A stretch of 64,000 nucleotides of DNA from Candidatus Sodalis endolongispinus. GTDB taxonomy: Bacteria; Pseudomonadota; Gammaproteobacteria; Enterobacterales; Enterobacteriaceae. Within the stretch, counting starts at the first letter, position 1; every line of letters starts with the position of its first letter. Shown piece after piece: positions 32,539 through 42,085 of the stretch. Both the position numbers and the translations under genes were made by a program. Under the pieces are notes generated by a model. It ran no database searches, was not told the DNA's origin, and saw only the letters and a list, made by a program, of their open reading frames with translations. The stretch spans positions 2,542,001 to 2,606,000 of the forward strand of contig NZ_JAFJYC010000001.1 in NCBI RefSeq assembly GCF_018777395.1, in the 5' to 3' direction.

Positions 32539-32760
32539 ATGGAAAAAGAGGATCTGGTGGCCATTGCCAATACCGCGATGCCGTTTGGCAAATATCAGGG
32601 GCGGATGCTTATTGATCTGCCCGAACCTTACCTGCTCTGGTTTGCCCGTAAAGGCGAGTTCCCGGAAGGGCGGCTGGGCCAGCTCATGAGCCTCGCGCTG
32701 GCGATAAAGATAGAAGGGCTGAAAGGCCTCATTACGCCGCTGAAGGCGCGTTGCCATTAA
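32539..32760 (+). CDS. ypeB: DUF3820 family protein YpeB
   Basis: A 73-residue small protein with the family motif AMPFGKYQGRMLIDLPEPYLLW. The start at 32539 (MEKEDLVAIAN) follows GGGAG; a frame open from 32509 has no homology. Function unknown. It sits 22 bp after ligA and is probably co-transcribed. Confidence 0.9.
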   Translation: MEKEDLVAIANTAMPFGKYQGRMLIDLPEPYLLWFARKGEFPEGRLGQLMSLALAIKIEGLKGLITPLKARCH

Positions 32761-32921
32761 CGTGCACGCCGGGCGCTGATGCGCCGCGCCGCGTCCATGG
32801 TTTTGTGCTGCTCTGTGTCTGCTGTGAACGCTTAACCATCGAGCGGCGCGGCACTGCGTCTATGCTCCCGATCCGATGTGCGGCGCCAATAATTCTCCCG
32901 CGCTGATGCTGGAGGGTGCCG

Positions 32922-33845
32922 TTATCGCGCGCCCCGCGGCCACAGGGCGCCCAGCGTGGCTGGCAGAGCAGCCCGGCGCCCGAAAAGAATGAGCACCAGC
33001 ATCACGGTGGTGAAGGGCAGCATCTGGATCACATCGGTCGGCAAGTTTATCCCCAGCACCTGCAGCGCGGTGGTCAGCGACAGGCACGCGCCGAACAAAA
33101 ACGCCCCCGCCAAAACCCACAGCGGTCGCCCGCGCGCCAGCATCGCCAGCACAATGGCGATAAAACCATTGCCCTGCGTCATAAACGGCACAAAAATCCC
33201 GGCGCCGACCTGCGCCATATAAGCGCCGCCCAATCCCGCCAACGCACCGGTAGCCAGCACCGCCAGCGTGCGTGTCCCTTGCACGCTCACACCGGCCGCA
33301 TCCAGCGCGGCGGGTCGATCGCCGGCCGCCTGCAGCGCCAGACCCGCATTGCTGGCGCGATAAAGCCAGGCCAGCAGCGGGACGCAGGCGACGGCCAAAT
33401 ACACCACCAGCGGCTGCACGAACAGGGCTCTGCCCACCACCGGCAGTTCAGCAAGCCAGGGCAGGCTGATGCTGTCGATGCTGCCCAGGCGGGGATAAAT
33501 CTGGCTAAAGGCCATCTGCAGCAGCGCGGTGGCGCCTTCAGCGCCCAGGGTCAGGGCGATACCGATGACTATCTGATTGAGCCGCAGCCACAGTGCCACA
33601 ATGAGCGCCGCCACCAGCATTCCGCCAGCGGCCCCGGCCCATAAGCCCAGCGCCATGGAATCGTGGCGCCAGGCCATCAGGAAGCCCAACCAGGCACCGG
33701 CCAGCATCATCCCTTCCAGCCCGATATTCAGCACGCCGGCTTTTTCGGACAGTTGTTCGCCCAGGCCCGCCAACAGCAGCGGTATGCCGGCGACGATGGC
33801 CACCATGAGGAGGGAGGTGATGAAACCGCTGGTTAACCATTCCAT
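32922..33845 (-). CDS. BMP-type ABC importer, inner-membrane permease 2
   Basis: A 307-residue polytopic membrane protein of the branched-chain-amino-acid/ribose permease family. It is closest in layout to permeases of BMP/PnrA nucleoside importers (YufQ-like): LLLAGLGEQLSEKAGVLNIGLEGMML near the N-terminus and AQVGAGIFVPFMTQGNGFIAIV later. The start at ATG 33845 (MEWLTSG) follows GGAGACACA; an upstream-open frame is not homologous. Last gene of the operon, just after permease 1. Substrate inferred only from family. Confidence 0.85.
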   Translation of the reverse strand: MEWLTSGFITSLLMVAIVAGIPLLLAGLGEQLSEKAGVLNIGLEGMMLAGAWLGFLMAWRHDSMALGLWAGAAGGMLVAALIVALWLRLNQIVIGIALTLGAEGATALLQMAFSQIYPRLGSIDSISLPWLAELPVVGRALFVQPLVVYLAVACVPLLAWLYRASNAGLALQAAGDRPAALDAAGVSVQGTRTLAVLATGALAGLGGAYMAQVGAGIFVPFMTQGNGFIAIVLAMLARGRPLWVLAGAFLFGACLSLTTALQVLGINLPTDVIQMLPFTTVMLVLILFGRRAALPATLGALWPRGAR

Positions 33846-33864
33846 TGTGTCTCCATTGCCGGCG

Positions 33865-34968
33865 CTAAGCCACCGTCGTCGTGTTGCTAACAGTCCGCTG
33901 ACGCAGAGCTTGCCGTAGTCGGGCAACGGCCAGACGGGTCAAGCCCGGCACAATTAATAGCAGCGCGACGGTCAGCAAGGTGAAATGGTTGGGGACGCCT
34001 ATCCGCCGCGCCGCGCTTTCGCTGCCGATGGAGAGCACCGAAAACACGAAAACGAGGGCGAGACTGCCAAACCCGTTGAACTGCGCCAGAAACACCAACG
34101 GCACAATAACCAAACTGTAGGCCGGGTTCCAATCGGCGCGAACATTGCCTTGTATAGCGATGATCTCAACCGCGCCCGCCAACCCCGCCAATGCGGCGGA
34201 AAGGGCAAATACCGCAAGCGTCAGGGCGCCGACCGGCAGCCCTGCATGCCGTGCCGCGCGCGGATTGGCACCCAGCACCCGCATACGCAAGCCCAACGCC
34301 GTATGGTTTATCATTCCATGTACCAGCAACACCGCCAGCAGACCGAGCAACAGCCCGCTGGAAACCTGACCGCCGAACAGCATCGGCAATCGTTGCTCCC
34401 AAGGCAGATTACGAGTTTGCGGCACGGTGGTCGCCGGATCGGCCAATAGCAGCTTGACCAACACATTGGCCAGCGATACGCCAAGAAAAGACATCATCAG
34501 GCTGGTAATGATTTCGTTGATATTACGCCAGATCTTCAATATCGCCGGCAGCAGGCCCCACAGCATTCCGCCGATCGCCCCGGCCAGCAGCGCCAGAGCC
34601 AACTTGATCCACAGGGGAACGCCGCGGGATAACAGCGCTGGCGCGATGGCAGAGGCCATTACCGCACCCGGCATAAACTGCCCGTCGCCGCCGAGGTTCC
34701 ACAAACCGGCGCTGAACGCTACCATCAGGCTGGCGGCGATCAGCAGTAGCGGACCCATGCGCGTCAGCGATGCTTGCCAACCGGCGGGCGCCAATAGCCC
34801 CTTACGCACGATAAAGCCATAGTAGGCCAGGGGGTCGACACCCGAAAGCCACAGCAGCAGGCCGGCAATAAAAAGCGCCAGCCCGATAGCCAGCAGAGTG
34901 AATCCCGTTTCCAGGCACAGGCGTCTGACCCTCGCGCCGACGTTACGGCACCTAGACCGGCCTGTCAT
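33865..34968 (-). CDS. BMP-type ABC importer, inner-membrane permease 1
   Basis: A 367-residue membrane protein of the YufP-like permease family: a first helix at residues 22-42, then GLWNLGGDGQFMPGA, WRNINEIITSLMMSF and the conserved SALAGLAGAVEII segment. It overlaps the broken ATPase gene by 4 bp and precedes permease 2 by about 20 bp, so the three are one transcription unit. The frame is intact, but the transporter cannot work without its ATPase. Confidence 0.85.
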   Translation of the reverse strand: MTGRSRCRNVGARVRRLCLETGFTLLAIGLALFIAGLLLWLSGVDPLAYYGFIVRKGLLAPAGWQASLTRMGPLLLIAASLMVAFSAGLWNLGGDGQFMPGAVMASAIAPALLSRGVPLWIKLALALLAGAIGGMLWGLLPAILKIWRNINEIITSLMMSFLGVSLANVLVKLLLADPATTVPQTRNLPWEQRLPMLFGGQVSSGLLLGLLAVLLVHGMINHTALGLRMRVLGANPRAARHAGLPVGALTLAVFALSAALAGLAGAVEIIAIQGNVRADWNPAYSLVIVPLVFLAQFNGFGSLALVFVFSVLSIGSESAARRIGVPNHFTLLTVALLLIVPGLTRLAVARLRQALRQRTVSNTTTVA

Positions 34969-36696
34969 GGCGTTTCTCCGCTTATCAGTGCGCCGATGCG
35001 CCGGCGGGCGTGAGCATCGTTGACCACCATGCCCGCTATTTGCCCTCGACGCAGTACCGCCACGCGATGAGACAATGCCAACAGTTCGTCAAGGTCGGTG
35101 GAAATAAGCACCACCGCCACGCCCTGCGCCGCGGACTGGCGAATGCGTTCGCGAATGGCCAGGCTGTTGTGCAGATCGAGGCTATAGGTGGGCTTGGCAA
35201 AAATCACCGCGCGGGCGCGGTGATTAAGTTCGCGTGCCAGCAGGATTTTCTGGACATTCCCCCCTGACAAGGTACCGACAGGGGTCTGCGCCTCGGGAGG
35301 GCGGATATCGAACGCGCGAATACGCCGGCGGGCAAAGGCGTCGATGCGCACCGGGCGGCGTATCCCGCCGCGCCAGAAGGGCGGAGCGCCAATTTGCTTG
35401 AGCAACAGATTTTCCGCTACCGTCAGTGTGGCAACGGTACCTTCGCCAAGCCGGTCGTCGGTGACGTAGCTCAACCCGCGCCGGCGTCGCTCGCGCAAGC
35501 TGTAATTTTGCAATGCCTGTCCGGCCAGCCAGATGCACCCGGCGCTCAGCCTGCGCTGTCCTGCCTGCGCTTCATCCAGCTGCGTTTGACCGTTGCCGTC
35601 GATACCGGCGATGCCCAAGATTTCGCCGCCGGCGACGCTAAAATCAATATCGCGCAACGCAACGCGCGCATCCGCCACCGATAGCCGTTGCGCCACCAAC
35701 AACGGAGTTGAACCGAACCGTCCTGGCGATGGACGGTCATTATCAGGGCTCCGAGCTGGTGCCCCTGGCGCTGACGATGAACCGTCATTATCAGGGCTCC
35801 GAGCTGGTGCCCCCGGGCCGGACGGTGGACGGTCATTATCAGCGTTCCACTCTGGCGATGCCGGCGTGGACGGTGAACCATCCTTATCAGGGCTCGGCGC
35901 TGACGTTCCCTGCGCGGACGGTGGCGTGCCGATGTCTGAAAGGGTTGTCGCCTGCGCGGCACGCGATTCCCCTTCGCCGGCACGGTGAAACATCCAGTCC
36001 AATACATCCCGTCTGGCCGCGGCCGGAGAAAGCGCCCGCAGGCGAGCCGGGGGGATTTCGCCCACCTTGCGGCCGAGGCGTAACACGCTGATGCGGTCGC
36101 CCCAGGCTAACGCTTCGTTCAGCTTATGGGTGATAAACACCACCGCCAGCCCCTGCGCGACCAGACGACGCATCAACAGGCCAAGCCGTTCAGCGTCGTG
36201 TGGCGTAAGCAGTGCGGTCGGCTCGTCGAGGAGTAGCACCCGACTGCCGCGCAGCAACGCACGCAGGATTTCCGCCTGCTGCCGTTCTCCCAACGATAAC
36301 GCACTGACCTCAACGGTTGCGTCCACCGTCACGCCGAGTCTTGCGCCCAGGCGCGCGACCTCCGCCGCATAATGCCGCCGGGCGGGGCGGCGCCACCAGG
36401 GGTCACCCAACGCCAGATTCTCCGCCAGCGTTAAGGTCGGCACCAGCATCGGGTGCTGAAACACCGTGCCGATGCCCAGCGCCAGCGCCTGGCGCGGCGA
36501 GCCGATACGCTGCGCCAGCCACCTCGATGTGACCACGGTCAGGCTGCAGCACGCCGGACAGCAGCGCCACCAGCGTCGATTTGCCGGCGCCGTTTTCCCC
36601 CAGCAGCACATGCACTTCGCCGGCCCACAGCGCAAGATGGATAGCCGCGTTAGCGACGATGCCGGGAAACGTCTTGGTCACGGCGTGTAGCCGCAC
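34965..36696 (-). pseudogene. BMP-type ABC importer, dual ATPase (YufO-like), frameshifted
   Basis: Starts MRLHAVTKTFPGIVANAAIHL with Walker A LLGENGAGKSTLV, then breaks near 36520 after RGHIEVAG. The rest is open in another frame from IGSPRQALALGIGTVFQHPML: signature SLGERQQAEILRAL, Walker B RVLLLDEPTALL and switch His in VFITHK of domain 1, then domain 2 with GIDGNGQTQL and LSGGNVQKILLARE. The domain-2 Walker B, AVIFAKPTYSLDL, departs from the usual QPT-GLD pattern. Between the domains lies a Pro/Ser/Asp-rich insertion of 16-residue repeats. Divergence in domain 2 and the frameshift indicate a dead gene. Confidence 0.87.
35728..35919 (-). repeat. 48-bp tandem repeat (four units) inside the ABC ATPase linker
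   Basis: Units at 35728-35775, 35776-35823, 35824-35871 and 35872-35919 encode 16-residue variants of DNDRPPSGPGAPARSP. They lie between the two ATPase domains where the family normally has a short linker. The first two units are nearly identical; the others have diverged. The frame is kept. Confidence 0.85.
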
Positions 36697-36733
36697 CAGA
36701 GGCGTACCGGCGGGAAGAGCAACCTACACGGCG

Positions 36734-37759
36734 CTATTTTCCGGCCAGCAGCGCGTGCAGCGTGCTGGCGTCATAATCCGCCGGCACGTGGATTTCACCG
36801 CTGATAATGCGATCGCGCACCGCCTGGACCTGCGCCCAGACGTCATTAGGAATATGGGGTGTTTTTAATAAACTAATGGCGCCGTTGGCCAGTGACGTCT
36901 GGTAGTTGTGGCTGCCAAAGTGATTATTTTTAAGGTCTCTGATCATAGCGGTATACACCGGGGTCAGATTCCACAGCACCGAACTCAGCAGATGTCCTTT
37001 GTCGATAGGGGATTTATCGCCGATGACATCGATAAACCAGACTTTGCCGCCATCCTGGGCGAGGGTGGTTTCCACCGCTTGCAGCATGCCGAAGCTCGAA
37101 CCGTTACCCTCGCCGAAAATAACGTCGGCGCCGGCGGCGATCACCGAGGCGGTGACGCGTTTGCCGCCCGCCGCATCGCTGTAGGCGGCGGGGCCGATGA
37201 CCGCGTAGCGGATCTGAATCGAAGGTCGCGCCGCCCGGGCGCCGAGCACGAAGGCCGCGGCCTGCGCGTTCCAGGCCGGCGGTTCGCCTGACACCACGAT
37301 CCCGAGCGTACCGCTGCGCGACATTTTGGCCGCCAGGGTACCCGCTAGCCAAGCGCCTTCCTGGCCGCTGACGGTATAATCGGCGACGCGGCCGGCCTTC
37401 AACGACGACGGGCTGTCGGTAATCGCTACCGGTATGCCGGTCTGGGCGCCGATTTCCGGCGCCGCCTGGTTATAGCCGCTGGCGTGGGCAATAAACAGCT
37501 GCGCGCCGTCGTCGGCGAGATCCCGCAGGGTGGGGCGCACATCGCCATAGCCGAGATTGTCGGCCACCAGCACCCTGACGCTTTCGCTTTTCCCCGCTGC
37601 GCGCGCAGCCGTGATCCCCTGCTGGTTCCAGCCGTAATCGGTGCCTGGCTCCGGTGTCAAAATGGCAATGGTATTGATTTCGGCGGCGTAACACGCCTGA
37701 CACAGCAGCGACGCCAGCGCCAGGGCGCTTACGCCGGTTCTCCAACCGGTAAACTTCAT
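36734..37759 (-). CDS. BMP-family periplasmic substrate-binding protein
   Basis: 341 residues. A signal peptide (MKFTGWRTGVSALALASLLCQACYA) is followed by the BMP/PnrA fold: ILTPEPGTDYGWNQQG, LFIAHASGYNQAAPEI, GADVIFGEGNGSSFGM and VWFIDVIGDKSP. Such proteins bind purine nucleosides or related ligands and feed an ABC importer. A Cys near the signal (QAC) could be a lipobox, but the spacing is poor. First gene of the operon, 37 bp before the broken ATPase. Confidence 0.88.
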   Translation of the reverse strand: MKFTGWRTGVSALALASLLCQACYAAEINTIAILTPEPGTDYGWNQQGITAARAAGKSESVRVLVADNLGYGDVRPTLRDLADDGAQLFIAHASGYNQAAPEIGAQTGIPVAITDSPSSLKAGRVADYTVSGQEGAWLAGTLAAKMSRSGTLGIVVSGEPPAWNAQAAAFVLGARAARPSIQIRYAVIGPAAYSDAAGGKRVTASVIAAGADVIFGEGNGSSFGMLQAVETTLAQDGGKVWFIDVIGDKSPIDKGHLLSSVLWNLTPVYTAMIRDLKNNHFGSHNYQTSLANGAISLLKTPHIPNDVWAQVQAVRDRIISGEIHVPADYDASTLHALLAGK

Positions 37760-37841
37760 TGTTCGTCCTCAAAAGGCGTATGATAATGCCCTAATAAACT
37801 GCATTGCCGGCGCCAATCGTCATTACATGACGGAGATGTCG

Positions 37842-38300
37842 ATGAACGCGCGGGGATTACTGCTGTCCGGTTTGTTGTTAACCCACATCGCCAGCGCGGG
37901 CGTTACGGTAAAATACCACCGCGGCACCGCCGGGCTGAAGGCTTTTTCTGTAACCGTTAACAATCAGGGCCTCCTTACTCTGGCGTGCCAGGCGACCACC
38001 GCCCATTGGTATTCGGTGGAATTAGGTACTCTTGCACCCGACGCTACATTGTCCACCCGCTTGTGGAAAAATCCAGCCACCGGCGAAGTTTTTATTCTCA
38101 ACCAACATCAGGACCGCTTGCCGCTACAGCGCGTATGGTGCGGCATTGCGGGCGACGCCTGGCGCACACGCGCCGACGTCGCGCTACCCACACGGCGCGG
38201 CCCGGGTGTGGCGTCTATCCTGTTGCGGTGCGTTGCCGGCGTCGACAAGATAGATTGTCGCGCCGCCGATGCCCCGCATACCCGCGATCCTCACCCCTGA
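37842..38300 (+). CDS. Secreted protein of unknown function
   Basis: 152 residues. The start at ATG 37842 is chosen for the GGAG six bases upstream; in-frame ATGs at 37827 and 37836 are weaker. A signal peptide (MNARGLLLSGLLLTHIASA) precedes a beta-rich mature part with five Cys residues (ALSCQ-like LACQAT, VWCGIAG, LLRCVAG, DKIDC). I do not recognise a family. The last residues (AADAPHTRDPHP) may be shifted: another frame continues APRIPAILTPDCVVN for about 40 codons, so a recent frameshift is possible. Confidence 0.55.
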   Translation: MNARGLLLSGLLLTHIASAGVTVKYHRGTAGLKAFSVTVNNQGLLTLACQATTAHWYSVELGTLAPDATLSTRLWKNPATGEVFILNQHQDRLPLQRVWCGIAGDAWRTRADVALPTRRGPGVASILLRCVAGVDKIDCRAADAPHTRDPHP

Positions 38301-38905
38301 TTGCGTAGTCAACATTAAAGTATCGGCGCACGGCAAACCTATGGCCGGCGGCTCTGGATCACGGCGAAACCCTACGCGGGGGATTGACGCTGAATGTCAA
38401 TGAACCAACTACTGGCCGTATTTTTACTTAAACTGCGGGTGTATTCAGACGAATCATGCTGAAGGGGATACCAAGGGAAATCCATTTCCTTTGTAGCCTT
38501 TGTAATGGCGCCAGCGTTAACGCACCTTTCCCTTTCCTTTTTGTGCTCACCTTCGACGGGAGAGATTATCGCCTCCGGCGTGCTTTCCGACGCTCAACAC
38601 GGCGCCTGTACAGACGTGGTGATGTCAGGCTGTAGCCGCACCGGTTGCCGTTAAACCCTCATGCGGCGCGCCGATAGCCAATAATCGCTCATGGGATGTG
38701 CGGGTCACCGACAATCCTTTAGCCGATCTCGCCGGACATCGACACTTTTTTTAGGAATAAATAGGCGCCGCCAAAGTCCAAATGAGGGAGGTTATGCATA
38801 GTTTTGTGTATTTTCGTAAATATCTCGTTACAAAACTCACTATTGTATCGTTTAGTTAATAAGGCTATAGTCGCCCGCGGAATAGCTGCCTAGGCATAGA
38901 TAAAG
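38301..38905. other. Region without an intact gene, possible decayed coding DNA
   Basis: About 600 bp. Short stretches (IPAILTPDCVVNIKVSAHG just after 38265, and GEIIASGVLSDAQHGACTD near 38570) read like secreted-protein sequence but are cut by stops, so this may be the decayed 3' part of the preceding gene or another gene. The last 100 bp, from 38800, are AT-rich and must hold the promoter of the MarR gene. Confidence 0.4.
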
Positions 38906-39352
38906 ATGAAACACTTCGCGCCGGAACAGTTGGAAGCCGTTTTCCAATTGGGCCGCAACATACACCGGCTCAATAGCGACAAAGATAGGCTATTGGAAAC
39001 CTGGTTGTTGCCCCACGACATTACCGCGGCGCAGTGCAAAGTCATGCTGCTGATGTGCCATGAAGGCATTGCAACGTCGGCAGATCTGTGCCGCCGGATG
39101 AATCTGGACAGCGGCGCCACCTCGCGCATGCTGGATCGTCTGGAAAATAAAAATATGCTTGCGCGCGTGCGCTGCACCGACGATCGCCGTCAGATGCGGC
39201 TTTCTTTGACCGATACCGGGCGCGCTTTTTGTCGGCAATTGCCGTCGATTATTACCCACACCCTAAACGATCTTATGGCGCCGCTTACCCCCGCCGAGAT
39301 GAAAGAATTTACCCGTCTGCTCAACAAGCTGGTGGGTCCTGCCGGTTTTTAA
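38906..39352 (+). CDS. MarR-family regulator of the adjacent efflux operon
   Basis: A 148-residue winged-helix protein: TAAQCKVMLLMCHEG, then TSADLCRRMNLDSGATSRMLDRLENKNMLAR (recognition helix) and the wing DDRRQMRLSLTDTGR. This is the MarR/EmrR arrangement; such proteins repress drug-efflux genes and release DNA on binding phenolic or lipophilic ligands. It is placed directly upstream of, and co-oriented with, an OMF-MFP-MFS tripartite pump, so it is inferred to control it. Intact, although the pump gene is not. Confidence 0.88.
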   Translation: MKHFAPEQLEAVFQLGRNIHRLNSDKDRLLETWLLPHDITAAQCKVMLLMCHEGIATSADLCRRMNLDSGATSRMLDRLENKNMLARVRCTDDRRQMRLSLTDTGRAFCRQLPSIITHTLNDLMAPLTPAEMKEFTRLLNKLVGPAGF

Positions 39353-39367
39353 GGAGTTACTAACACT

Positions 39368-40816
39368 ATGCCGTTGCGCATTCGTTTATTACCGCTGTTA
39401 AGCGCGATGATGCTGGCGGGCTGCGCCTTGCCTTACGGTTTACATACCGAAGTCCGGGCGCTTGACGCCAATACCCTCGCTGGACACGATACCCTCTCGT
39501 CTGCCCGGCTATCCAGCGCCAGCTGGCCGGCGGCCGATAGGTGGAACAGTTTGGGGGACCGTAATCTCGATGCCCTGATCCGCCGGGCGCTGAAGGACAG
39601 CCCCGATCTGCGGGTCGCCGACGCCCGCGCGCGTCAGGCCAGCGCATCGGTGATGGCGGCGGAGGCTGACCGCATGCCGACGCTGGACGCCAGCGCCGGC
39701 ATCACGAGCGCCCGCAACGCCCGCGTAGATGACTATAACGGCCAAGGTAAACAATATGGTACCGTCAGAACTTTGTCCGCCAATTTCAACTACACCTTCG
39801 ATTTATGGGGCGGCCAGCGGGCAGCCTGGGAAGCGGCGATTGGCCGCGCCAACGCCAGCGAAGTGGACCGGCAGGCGGCCCGGCTGACGCTGGCGGCCAA
39901 TGTGGCGCGCGCCTATAACGATTATGGCGAAGCCCAGGCGATGTACGATCTGGCACAGCAGGATCTGAAACGAACCCACACCATGCTGGGTTTGGCGCAG
40001 CGCCGGTTTACCGCCGGTCTTGACAGCAAGTTTCAATATCAACAGACCGAAAGTCTGGAAGCGGCGGCGCAGGCGACGCTGACCGCCGCGCGCCAAGACG
40101 TGACCGCCGCCGGCATCCGTCTGGCGGTGCTGCTGGGACAGGGCCACGACGCCGCCCGCGCGTTACCCCGGCCGCAACTGATAGCGCAGACCGCGGTAAG
40201 CCTGCCTTCGACGTTGCCGGCGGAACTGCTCGGCCGCCGCCCGGACTTGATCGCCGCCCGCTGGCGGGTTGAAGCCGCCACCAAGGATATCAAGGTCAGC
40301 CGCACCGCATTTTATCCCAACCTGAATCTCACTGCCGCGGCCGGCACCAAATCGATTCTGGGCGACGCGTTTTTCGGCGCCCCCAGCCGCTATTTCTCTA
40401 TCGGCCCGGAGCTGTCACTGCCTACCTTTGACGGCGGCCGCCTGCGTGCGGACCTGGCGAGCAGCAATGCCGATTACGATCTGGCGGTGGCGCAATATAA
40501 CCAGTCGCTGGTCAGCGATATCGGCGATGCCATAACCCGCCTGTCGTCGCTGGAGATCCAGGTGCAGCAGCAAACGCGCGCGCGGGATATTGCTCGTGAG
40601 TCCTGGGATAACGCCATGCAGCGCTACAGCGCCGGCATCGGTAACTATCTCGATGCGCTGAGCGTGGAACAACAGCTGATCCAGGCCGAACGCGATCTGG
40701 CCAGTATCAACGCCCAGCGCACCGATACGGCCATTGTGCTCATGCAGGCCCTGGGCGGCGGTTTCCAGACGCCCGCGTCTCTCCCGGCCGCGCCTGTCGT
40801 GGCGCAGAATAATTAA
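39368..40816 (+). CDS. Outer-membrane efflux lipoprotein (NodT/OprM family)
   Basis: 482 residues, with a lipoprotein signal ending in MLAGC and two OEP repeats (LRVADARARQASASVMAAEADRMP, then LLGRRPDLIAARWRVEAA, the repeat-2 RPD motif, and FYPNLNLTAAAG). It forms the trimeric outer-membrane channel of a tripartite efflux pump. The start follows AAGGAG. It lies 15 bp after marR and 21 bp before the adaptor gene. Confidence 0.9.
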   Translation: MPLRIRLLPLLSAMMLAGCALPYGLHTEVRALDANTLAGHDTLSSARLSSASWPAADRWNSLGDRNLDALIRRALKDSPDLRVADARARQASASVMAAEADRMPTLDASAGITSARNARVDDYNGQGKQYGTVRTLSANFNYTFDLWGGQRAAWEAAIGRANASEVDRQAARLTLAANVARAYNDYGEAQAMYDLAQQDLKRTHTMLGLAQRRFTAGLDSKFQYQQTESLEAAAQATLTAARQDVTAAGIRLAVLLGQGHDAARALPRPQLIAQTAVSLPSTLPAELLGRRPDLIAARWRVEAATKDIKVSRTAFYPNLNLTAAAGTKSILGDAFFGAPSRYFSIGPELSLPTFDGGRLRADLASSNADYDLAVAQYNQSLVSDIGDAITRLSSLEIQVQQQTRARDIARESWDNAMQRYSAGIGNYLDALSVEQQLIQAERDLASINAQRTDTAIVLMQALGGGFQTPASLPAAPVVAQNN

Positions 40817-40837
40817 AACAGACTGAGAACTCATTTT

Positions 40838-42073
40838 ATGGCTGAATCGCAATCTACACCGCAACAAAATGCGGCTAACACCAGGCCCGATAACGCTGGC
40901 GCTGCGCCGGCGCGCAACAAAGGCAAACGCAAAATGATGCTGCTGTTGCTGCTGGCGGTCGTTGTCGTCTGTCTTATCGCTTTTGGCTTGTATTACTGGC
41001 TACATGGCCGGTTTTACGAAAGCACCTATGATGCTTATGTCACCGGCAACCTGGTGCAAATTACCCCGCAGGTGGCGGGCACCGTAACCACCATTGCCGA
41101 CGATGATGGCGACTACGTGAAACAGTGGCAGCTGCTGGTACGTCTTGATCCCAGCGATACCATCGTGGCGCAGGAGAGCGCCGAAGCCAATCTGGCCCGG
41201 GTGGTGCGGCAAGTACGCGGGATGTACAGCAACGTGGACAATTACAAAGCGATGGTCGCCTCGCGTAAGGTGGAACTTCAAGGCGCCCGTGCCGATTATC
41301 AGCGGCGCGCCAATCTGGCGCGCGACGGTGCCATCTCGCAAGAGGAATTGTCCCATGCGCGCGATGCTCTGACCTCGGCGGAGACCTCGTTGACGTCGGC
41401 GCAGCAACAGTTGAATACCACCTTCGCGCTGGTGGACGATACCACCATCGCATCGCACCCGGATGTCAAAGACGCCGCGGCCACGCTGCGCAGCGCCTAT
41501 CTCAACCATGTCCGCAGTACCTTGGTGGCGCCGGTCAGCGGCTTTGTCGCCAAACGCTCGGTACAGGTGGGCAGCCGGGTTCAACCGGGTGCCGCCTTGA
41601 TGGCCGTGGTGCCGCTGGACGATGTCTGGATCGACGCTAACTTCAAAGAAACGCAATTGCTGTCGATGCGCATTGGTCAGCCGGTGGAAATTAATGCCGA
41701 TCTGTACGGCGACGACATCACCTATCGCGGCAAAGTGGAAAGTCTGGGCGTCGGTACCGGCAGCGCCTTATCGCTGCTGCCGGCGCAAAACGCCAGCGGT
41801 AACTGGATCAAAATCGTACAGCGCCTGCCGGTGCGTATCCGCCTGGATCCCGATAATTTGGATCGCCATCCGCTGCGGGTCGGTTTGTCCACCAATGTAA
41901 CGGTCGATATGCATAACCTGGACGGACCGGTGCTGGCGCCGCAACCGCTGGACAAGCCCCGCTACAATACTGACGTCTATGAACATCAGCTACGGGAAGC
42001 GGATAGCCTGGTGGCGCGCATTATTCATCAAAATGGCGTTCAGGCACGGGATGCCGGCAAGGGTCAACAGTGA
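40838..42073 (+). CDS. EmrA-like membrane-fusion protein
   Basis: 411 residues. A basic leader and one membrane helix (MMLLLLLAVVVVCLIAFGLYY) are followed by a biotinyl-lipoyl half motif (YDAYVTGNLVQITPQVAGTV), a coiled-coil hairpin (residues ~100-200), the second lipoyl half (VAPVSGFVAKRSVQVGSRVQPG) and a beta-barrel domain. It is the periplasmic adaptor linking the outer-membrane channel to an EmrB-type MFS pump. Intact; the pump gene 12 bp downstream is broken. Confidence 0.9.
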   Translation: MAESQSTPQQNAANTRPDNAGAAPARNKGKRKMMLLLLLAVVVVCLIAFGLYYWLHGRFYESTYDAYVTGNLVQITPQVAGTVTTIADDDGDYVKQWQLLVRLDPSDTIVAQESAEANLARVVRQVRGMYSNVDNYKAMVASRKVELQGARADYQRRANLARDGAISQEELSHARDALTSAETSLTSAQQQLNTTFALVDDTTIASHPDVKDAAATLRSAYLNHVRSTLVAPVSGFVAKRSVQVGSRVQPGAALMAVVPLDDVWIDANFKETQLLSMRIGQPVEINADLYGDDITYRGKVESLGVGTGSALSLLPAQNASGNWIKIVQRLPVRIRLDPDNLDRHPLRVGLSTNVTVDMHNLDGPVLAPQPLDKPRYNTDVYEHQLREADSLVARIIHQNGVQARDAGKGQQ

Positions 42074-42085
42074 TGCGGGGTTGCC

